Shown: piece by piece, positions 35,199-41,262 of the stretch
How the letters are laid out: the number at the start of each line of letters is the position of its first letter
Numbering within the stretch: position 1 is the first letter of the stretch
NCBI GenBank assembly: GCA_003963225.1
Contig: RXKB01000065.1
Coordinates: forward strand, 1 to 41,262
From: Candidatus Babelota bacterium
GTDB taxonomy: Bacteria > Babelota > Babeliae > Babelales > Vermiphilaceae
Length of the DNA stretch: 41,262 bases
Direction of reading: 5' to 3'
Made by a program: the position numbers and the translations under genes
Notes under the pieces: model-generated
The model's database searches: none
What the model was told of the DNA's origin: nothing
What the model saw: the letters and a program-made list of their open reading frames with translations, nothing else

Positions 35199-37010
35199 AT
35201 GTTATCTGTAAAGGGGTTCGAGCAGAATAAAAAGTATCCAAACTATGTCCCGTCAAAAGATGAAAAAACGAAGATAGAATATGTCCTTCGTCGTTTTGAG
35301 GATATGAAAAACGCTCGTACTATTGTAGATAAAGACTGGGATATTTACCAGACTATGATAGATGCGGTATTTACTCCGTATCCTGACGGTCGTAGCTCTT
35401 CTACAGTTCCGCTCGCCTCAGCGATGATAGAGCTCTATGTTGCTGAGGCTCTTAAAATCCCTACAGATTTTCAATTCCGTAGTGAAACTAGCGAGCACGC
35501 AACCAACGCAAAAGCTCTAGAGTACGTATGGAAATACGATTGGAGAACAAAAAAGCGTAAAAAGGTAATGAGTGACGAGGAGTATATCTGTGCATGATTC
35601 GGTACTTCTATTAAGTATACAGGTTTTGAAAGTGCTATAGTAACACAGCACGATTTTGACGTATCAGAAGACCTAAAGCCAGTATGGACTAAAAAAGAAA
35701 TTAAGGACGAGTGAATCGTGGTTGAGAATGTAGATATTCGTGATTTTTATATAGACAACACCGCCAAGAACGGAATTGAAGATGCTGGAGACTGTATATG
35801 GATTGATTGGATTTCTTATGATAAGTTCCAAGAACTTGCAGGAAACATATTTTATAAAAACATTGATAAAGTTGCTCCTCGTAATTGGTCTATGGAAGAC
35901 AAGCCATTTACAACCAACGAAGAGGATACAAAAACAGGTGAATATGTGAAGCGAATGAAATACTACAGCGTGGATAAGGACGCATATATTGAACTCGCAA
36001 ACGATATAATCGTCAGAGAGCACCCACTTCACACTACTATGAATGGTCGAAAGGCTCTTCCTTTTACTGTGCGTGTACTCGGTAAAAAGAACTACTCTAT
36101 ATATGGTCGTGGATTTTGTGAGGGGCTTATGATGTTTAATAGTGAGGTAAATAATCTCCGTGAACTTCTGATGGATGCTATTAAACGAAGCAACACTCAA
36201 ACCCTCGCAATCGGTAACGGACTTTCTTTTGATTGACGAACATTTTCATACGATAATGAGATTATCACGTTTGATGGAAATCTTGCTAATAACTTCCAAC
36301 AGTTATCAGGAAATCCACCGAATCAAGCGATATTCAACTATATGACTCAGCTCTATAAGGATATAGCAATCTATATAGGTATAGACATACAGAATATTAT
36401 ATGAAGTCCACAACAAACAGCATTTCAGACAGAAGTACAACGTGAAGCAAGTCAAAAACGAGTCAATGTATGGCTAACGAATAGAGACCTAGCTAACGAA
36501 AGATTTGCAGACCTATATAAAGACCTACTCCAAAAATACTTCCCTCGTAAAAATGCAGAGTGAATCTATCCCACTATCGAAATAGAATGAGAGGCACTTG
36601 TAAATGGTAAATTCCGCAAGAAGAAGTGAAAATCAGTATTTGAGGTAACTCCTGAGATGCTCCGTGGAGATATAAGTATAGACGTATACACTAACACTAC
36701 CGCGCCTACAATAAACGCAGTAGACAGACAACAGAAACTCGACCTCCTCAATGCAGTTGGTACAATCGCCAACGGATACGCAGTCGCTAAACAAGCAGGA
36801 GTAGATGTAGATACTATCCTACCTCTCAAGAAGACTCTAAGAGACCTTGCTAGTGACTATAACCTCGAAGTAGAAATGAAGAACGACCAAGAAGACGTAC
36901 AAGAAGCAAAAGTGAAACTCATGAACGACCTTAAAGCAAAGATGGGCGGAATAATGCAACCAGAACAACCTCAACCTCAACCACAATGACAATCAATTTT
37001 ACCACAGTAG
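35199..37010 (+). CDS. Portal protein
   Basis: 603 aa. MLSVKGFEQNKKYPNYVPSK, then RFEDMKNARTIVDKDWDIYQ, a mixed alpha/beta body with VENVDIRDFYIDNTAKNGIE, GRGFCEGLMMFNSEVNNLRE and QREASQKRVNVWLTNRDLANE, a long-helix region, and a C-terminal Pro/Gln-rich tail (PEQPQPQPQ). Layout and size suit podovirus portal proteins, the dodecameric ring through which DNA passes. It lies between terminase and scaffold/capsid genes. Relatively few UGA. Confidence 0.78.
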
Positions 37011-37273
37011 AAGACCAAGAAATCAGGAAAGGTGAAATAATCCTTTCCTGAGATGAGGTCGCTGAAATGGTCGCAATAAAGACTATTCTTTTAAAATTCC
37101 TTAGTAAATCCAAGCTCTCATACCAAATCTCTCTTGGTATGTGAAATCATCGTGGAAAAGAAAACGAAGTATACGCAAAAATAGAAGTTATGGACGAACT
37201 CAAAAAAGTAATCGAGTGAATGGAAGAGTCGCTAAATACATATACAAAGAAGATGAATGAGGGAAAGAAATAA
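36986..37273 (+). CDS. Small hypothetical protein
   Basis: 95 aa, MTINFTTVEDQEIRKGEIIL, with LLKFLSKSKLSYQISLGMGN and a helical C-terminus. Overlaps the portal by 25 nt. Three UGA glycines. Function unknown. Confidence 0.6.
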
Positions 37274-37275
37274 AT

Positions 37276-37302
37276 TTGATTTTCCTTTAGAATCCATATA
37301 CT
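37276..37302 (+). promoter_or_regulatory. Promoter of the scaffold/capsid operon
   Basis: TTGATT (37276-37281), 15 nt, TATACT (37297-37302). Predicted start near 37309. Confidence 0.72.
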
Positions 37303-37308
37303 AAAATT

Positions 37309-37405
37309 GTATCTTTAACATAATCCCCCATTATTACTTGCTTTTTGTGAGTTATGGTCGGGGGATCATAGCTCGCAGAAAGCAGATAGTAATGTCTGCT
37401 TTTTT
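37309..37405 (+). ncRNA. Structured leader or small RNA with 28-bp hairpin
   Basis: 37329-37347 pairs with 37376-37394 (18 of 19, three GU) and continues as 37348-37356 with 37367-37375, a nearly continuous 28-bp helix. The 10-nt apical loop is GTCGGGGGAT (37357-37366). The 5' end carries ATCCCCC (37323-37329), which can pair with the loop. AGCAGA (37381-37386) can instead pair with TCTGCT (37395-37400) in front of TTTTTT, a competing terminator. ATG of the scaffold gene is at 37428. Confidence 0.72.
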
Positions 37406-37427
37406 ACTTTTTTCACCCCTTACCTAT

Positions 37428-38072
37428 ATGGAAGACAACGTGACAGTAGTATCCAAAGAGGCTCCGAAAACGGACAACCCTCCTGAAAATCCTGATATTG
37501 CAAAGCGTCATGCAGAGCAAATGGCAGGTTCTATGGCAGAGGTCGCAAGACTTCGTGAAATCGCTGTAGATAGTATCGCCAAAGCATCACAAAAAGATGC
37601 AAGTGTATTTTTAGAGACTTACGCTAAAGACCCTAAACTCGCAAATGATGCAGCAATAGTTCTCGGTTATTCTAATGCAAATGAAATACTTTACGAATTG
37701 AATCAGAAGCCTGCAAAGGTAGAAGATGACTTTGAGACAAAGTACGCTCAAAAACGTGCAGAAGAAAAACATGAGGAAGCTATCGTAAAAGCTGGAAAAA
37801 TTCTTGCTAAAATCCCCGAAGAACTCAGAGAAGAAGCTCAGGCTTACTTTAATGATATGACAGAAGGGAAGAGGCTTGATGAAGACAAGGCAACAAAATT
37901 TGCAGAAATGGCAACTCTTTATGTGAATAAGGATAACCTTCGTGCTGGACTCCTCGATGACTCCCTTGCTATGCTCGGAAGTACATGAGCAGGAAAGTCG
38001 AAAAAAGTCACAGAAAAAGAACCACAATATGTAGTTCGTGACGGAAAAATGGTTTTACTCTCTAATAATTAA
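37428..38072 (+). CDS. Scaffolding protein candidate
   Basis: 214 aa, MEDNVTVVSKEAPKTDNPPE. Highly charged and helical (ETKYAQKRAEEKHEEAIVKA, LAKIPEELREEAQAYFNDM), disordered ends, just before the capsid genes: the usual profile of podovirus scaffolds. The start at 37428 follows TACCTATATG; an upstream in-frame start at 37338 would lie inside the structured RNA and is rejected. One UGA only. Confidence 0.6.
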
Positions 38073-38077
38073 ACTTT

Positions 38078-38548
38078 ATGGCTAAAATGGAAACAACGCC
38101 AGAATTGGCAAAAACTCCAAACGTGGATTTAACATCTTTACTAGAACGAATTGACTCCCTTGAAGCTAAAAACCAAAAGTTAGAGGCTCAATTGAATCCA
38201 GAAAATAAGTTCGCAAAATCTAAGGAAAAGTATCAGTGACCGTGGAACTACAGCTTTAAGCTCTGGGGAGATGTGCCTGTACTTTCGTATAAGAGTATTA
38301 AGAAAGACAAGACAAAGGACTTTACTTATAAGAATCATCTCGGTGTTCTCGTAAATAATCATTATCTTAACCTTTCTCTTGCTGACGGAAATGAAATCGA
38401 AGTAGATATGCTTGAATTTGGACTGAATTGCTGACAATCAGAAAAACTCCCTGCGGAGGTAATAACTGACTGAGTAACAACTACAGGATACAAGTTCAAT
38501 GTAAAACCTTACGGAGAATTCATTGTATCAGCTAGCTTGATAAACTAA
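38078..38548 (+). CDS. Hypothetical capsid-region protein
   Basis: 156 aa. N-terminal helix VDLTSLLERIDSLEAKNQKLEAQL, a coiled coil, then a beta-rich body with YQGPWNYSFKLWGDVPVLSY. Position between scaffold and capsid genes suggests a minor head component. Confidence 0.6.
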
Positions 38549-38570
38549 CTTATTAACTAACTTAAATTTT

Positions 38571-38927
38571 ATGTCTTATATCTGAGAAAAAGAAGTCAAA
38601 ACTATAGAAGGAACAAAAATTACTTTTGTAGATGGTACAGAAAAAGAGTTCACACCAAAGCAACTCGAATATATAGTGACTGACGAACAGAAAGATGCAA
38701 CACAATTTCGAGACCTCGTTACTTTTAATATTGCTGAAGAACTTATAGAAGTTCTAAAAAAGCATAATATGAGAAAGTGAGACCTTGATACTGTACTTAA
38801 TCTTATTGTATCATCATTTAATCATAAATTCCTTGTCGCTATTGGTAAAAAATTCGGTACTTTTGAAGAAGGGAAGCACGCTTCTTACTTTGAAGAAAAT
38901 ATCGTCATGTCGGATTTATTTAACTAA
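38571..38927 (+). CDS. Hypothetical head-region protein
   Basis: 118 aa, MSYIGEKEVKTIEGTKITFV. A short beta region then helices (FNIAEELIEVLKKHNMRKGD, LNLIVSSFNHKFLVAIGKKF). Two UGA. Could be a head assembly helper. Confidence 0.55.
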
Positions 38928-38939
38928 CTTTTTACTCCT

Positions 38940-39428
38940 ATGGGAAAAGCTATCACGGCTGTAAACACGCCAAACAAGACTAGCAACTTCTACCCTGCAG
39001 ATGAGAAATGGGAGATGATTATGCTTCCTTTCGTTGCTTCTGTAGCTATGGAAGAAGGTACTGCTGTCTCACCACAGATTGTCTCAAACAATGTTACTGG
39101 AAATCTCACTTGTATGGGTGTTGAGAATGCTACTGGTTCTGATTTTTTCGGTATCCTCGCTGAGCCTATCGTATCTACTGATACTGACTATGCAACAGCT
39201 GGTAAATTCAAGGGTGTATGGGTTCCACAGTCTCTCTATGCAACTGCATTCTTTACTGTTGGTGCTGGTACATTCACTGCTGCTGATGTATTTAAGACAG
39301 TAGAACTCCACTCTGACTCTAAATCTCTCGCTGTAGATACACTTGGTAAGGGTGCTCGTATCGTTGAATTCATCTCTTCCACTCGTGGAAAATGTGTATT
39401 CTCACTTCCTCAGACTGAAGTCGCTTAA
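38940..39428 (+). CDS. Head decoration protein candidate
   Basis: 162 aa, MGKAITAVNTPNKTSNFYPA, then beta-rich sequence with Thr/Val/Gly runs. Size and position immediately before the major capsid protein fit a decoration or stabilisation protein. No UGA at all although it contains many glycines, as in other abundant virion proteins here. Confidence 0.6.
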   Translation: MGKAITAVNTPNKTSNFYPADEKWEMIMLPFVASVAMEEGTAVSPQIVSNNVTGNLTCMGVENATGSDFFGILAEPIVSTDTDYATAGKFKGVWVPQSLYATAFFTVGAGTFTAADVFKTVELHSDSKSLAVDTLGKGARIVEFISSTRGKCVFSLPQTEVA

Positions 39429-39447
39429 TTCTTAACCTCTCAAACTT

Positions 39448-40449
39448 ATGCCTATACAAGTAAGCTCATATAGTCTTCCACAGATGACGGATCTCGTTGA
39501 GAGAAGTTTTCAGGATGGACTACAAACATTACCAATGGTAATGAAAAATTCTGGAGTTGTAATTTTGGATACTATGCCAAAGAACTCTGGAGACTCTAAG
39601 CTCTTCGCTGAACGAGTCACAACTGACCAATACGCCTCTGTTCGTGATGAAGGTGCTGTAGCGGAAGCTGGAGCAGTTCAGTACGGATATGAGAAGGTTG
39701 CTCAGGTATACACGATTGCTAAGACAATTGGTATCACAAAACGTATGCGTGTTGCTGGTAAAGACCGTGCTATCCTTGATGAGATTACAAACCTCTCTGA
39801 AGTTTGTCCTAACACTCAGGAACTCGACCTTTCTCACCGTCTCACATTTGCATGGTCTACATCATACAATTATAAGGGCTCTTCTCGTGACCTTACAACT
39901 GGTGACAACCGCGCACTTATCGCAACTAACCATACACTTACAGGTTCTGCTACTACTTACTCTAATCAGGTAACTGGTAACCCTGCATTCTCAAAGGGAG
40001 CTCTCGAAATTGCTGAAAAGTCATTCGTAGAAGGCTCATTTGATAATCTCGGTGTTAAGATTGCTGTAACTCCTTCTGTACTCATCACAACTGATGACCC
40101 TAATACAGTAAATGAGGTTCGCCAGCTTCTCAATGCTACTGCTGATGTAAACTCTGCTAACTCTGGTACGTCTAACGTATACAAGTCTAAGTACAAGCAC
40201 GTTGTTAATCCTCGTATTGCTACTGATTCTAACGGAGGTGTTGATGCTACTAAGGCTAAGTACTGGTTTCTCGCTTCTGAGCGTGCTTCTGACTTCTATA
40301 TGTGTGAACTCGAAACTCCATATACAGAACTTATCAAGAGCAATGATTCAAGTGAAAACTGGAATTACCTCGCAGCTGCTACTTACCTTATCTCTATCGT
40401 AACTGGTCGCTGGATTCGATGAAGTAAGGGCGATGGCTCAGCAAGCTAA
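39448..40449 (+). CDS. Major capsid protein
   Basis: 333 aa, MPIQVSSYSLPQMTDLVERS. Features include a helical N-terminal arm, a region like the E-loop (GAVAEAGAVQYGYEKVAQVY), the long segment LDLSHRLTFAWSTSYNYKG, VVNPRIATDSNGG and a C-terminal beta part. Overall it resembles HK97-fold capsid proteins of the Mu gpT-like type. Only a single UGA (at 40420), although Gly is frequent. Preceded by the leader TTCTTAACCTCTCAAACTT, repeated before the next gene. Confidence 0.75.
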
Positions 40450-40471
40450 TAATTCTTAACCTCTCAAACTT

Positions 40472-40882
40472 ATGCGTAATCAGACATTTGCAAATAACAT
40501 GGGTACTACCTATGTACAGAGAGATGTAGTATCATCTACTATCACCACTTCAGATGTAAACATTTTCGAAACTGTTGGAAATGGTGTACTTATCGAAAGT
40601 GTGACAGTAACTACAGATGCTACTGGTCTTGCAGGAAGTACAAACTTTGTCCTAAAAGCAAACGGAGTAACTTTCTTCTCGACTGCTGTATCAGGACTTG
40701 GAGCTAACGCAGTAAAAGACATTAAGAATGCCTCTGTTACTGGCTCTACAGTTACTGTTCCTGCTGGTACTAAGTACATAACTGTCGCAGGTACTGCGGC
40801 TGTCGGTACTGGTGCTGGAGTCGCTACTATTACACTTGGTGTAAAACGTCTCGACAGCAACTCTACTGTTAATCCTATCTAG
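40472..40882 (+). CDS. Small structural protein, beta-rich
   Basis: 136 aa, MRNQTFANNMGTTYVQRDVV, Thr/Val/Gly-rich with a likely immunoglobulin-like or jelly-roll fold. No UGA. Same 5' leader as the capsid gene, so probably abundant; head fibre or decoration is possible. Confidence 0.6.
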   Translation: MRNQTFANNMGTTYVQRDVVSSTITTSDVNIFETVGNGVLIESVTVTTDATGLAGSTNFVLKANGVTFFSTAVSGLGANAVKDIKNASVTGSTVTVPAGTKYITVAGTAAVGTGAGVATITLGVKRLDSNSTVNPI

Positions 40883-40883
40883 T

Positions 40884-40922
40884 AGGATTGCTCTATCTCT
40901 CTCGGGAGATAGGCACAATCTT
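40884..40922 (+). terminator. Hairpin after the capsid genes
   Basis: Outer AGGATTG (40884-40890) with CAATCTT (40916-40922) and inner CTATCTC/GAGATAG. No long T run follows, so partial termination or mRNA protection is equally likely. Confidence 0.5.
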
Positions 40923-40937
40923 ATTAATTATCATACT

Positions 40938-41231
40938 ATGTCACAATACATCGCTCAAAACATCACTACAGGCTCACTTGTAGTCGGAACAACTGCACTA
41001 CAGCTTACAACAGAGCCAACAGCTATCAAGGTACTCGTAAAAGCGGCACTCGCTAATACTGGAATTGTATATATCGGTAAAGTTGGAGTAACTGCAAATA
41101 CTACAGCAGGAACTGATGGATACGAACTCACAGCATGAACTTTTATTGAACTTGAGCTTGGTGACCCATCAGAACTCTATGTTATCGCTTCTGCTATCAC
41201 TCAAAAAGTATTCTTTACTATCCTAAAATAA
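40938..41231 (+). CDS. Small structural protein
   Basis: 97 aa, MSQYIAQNITTGSLVVGTTA, beta-rich with IVYIGKVGVTANTTAGTDGYEL and ELGDPSELYVIASA. One UGA. Resembles small head or fibre-associated proteins. Function inferred from position. Confidence 0.6.
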
Positions 41232-41232
41232 T

Positions 41233-41262
41233 ATGGCAACAATTACTCCTCTTCCTTTACAA
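41233..41262 (+). CDS. Start of another gene, cut by the window end
   Basis: ATG in the TAATATG context after the previous stop, reading MATITPLPLQ to the edge. Product unknown. Confidence 0.5.
   Translation, partial: MATITPLPLQ

Noticed and set aside
35673..36200. 175-aa minus-strand ORF
   Set aside because: Lies entirely antisense to the portal gene and shows no motif.
37338..37427. Upstream in-frame start for the scaffold gene
   Set aside because: The extension would lie inside the 28-bp hairpin and terminator region; the ATG at 37428 has the usual local start context.
558..41262. Widespread frameshifts or pseudogenes under the standard code, or UGA = Trp (code 4)
   Set aside because: Breaks are all UGA, and they fall on conserved glycines rather than tryptophans.
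1..41262. Insertion sequences, integrase or attachment sites
   Set aside because: No transposase, integrase or flanking duplications were recognised; mobile content consists of homing endonucleases.

Overview
This window is most of a recoded, short-tailed (podovirus-like) phage or prophage. Many reading frames look broken under the standard code but become continuous when UGA is read as glycine (translation table 25, known from Absconditabacteria/SR1 and Gracilibacteria). Conserved glycines are encoded by UGA: both variable glycines of a methyltransferase DPF-GSGTTG motif, the glycine after SRQM in the terminase Walker A, and HNH motifs of the form DHIN-G-IRDDNR. Recognisable stops are UAA or UAG only. 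The likely host is therefore a member of those two CPR lineages. This is inference from the code; no host gene is present.

Layout. Positions 1-1543 hold a lysis cassette (small membrane proteins, an amidase endolysin and a papain-fold protein), followed by a convergent minus-strand gene with glycine-rich hexapeptide repeats (1569-2267). Positions 2700-18250 are the early region: many small ORFs, a DUF6291-like replication protein, a Sak3/DUF1071-like annealing protein, a DNA methyltransferase, a RusA resolvase with a truncated copy beside it, a secreted muramidase-like protein, DUF2958, DUF551 and DUF1737 proteins, and several homing endonucleases. Positions 18680-41262 are the packaging and virion region: small terminase, tail fibre, tail adaptor and nozzle, two very large internal virion proteins, large terminase, portal, scaffold, decoration and major capsid protein. 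A minus-strand homing endonuclease, split by a small cassette, sits between terminase and portal.

Regulation. At least 16 promoters share a TTGATT-like box, a 15-16 nt spacer and TATAAT. The main discovery candidate is an RNA element found seven times (2702, 6516, 7716, 9920, 14104, 14831 on plus; 35091 on minus). It begins at the predicted first transcribed base and has six strands in the order A-B-C-A'-B'-C', each pairing with its primed partner. The arm sequences differ from copy to copy while complementarity is kept. A T-rich tract follows, and an ATG 9-22 nt after C'. Six of the seven copies precede homing-endonuclease genes or remnants of them. Other structured RNAs are a kissing-loop leader on the minus strand (2289-2353), a 28-bp hairpin RNA (37329-37394) whose 10-nt loop is perfectly complementary to the portal mRNA leader, and short AATCCCC-type hairpins at the 5' ends of structural transcripts.

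Limits. Assignments rest on reading motifs by eye. No database search, folding program or alignment was run. Small ORFs are supported mainly by tight packing, UGA use and start/stop overlaps.
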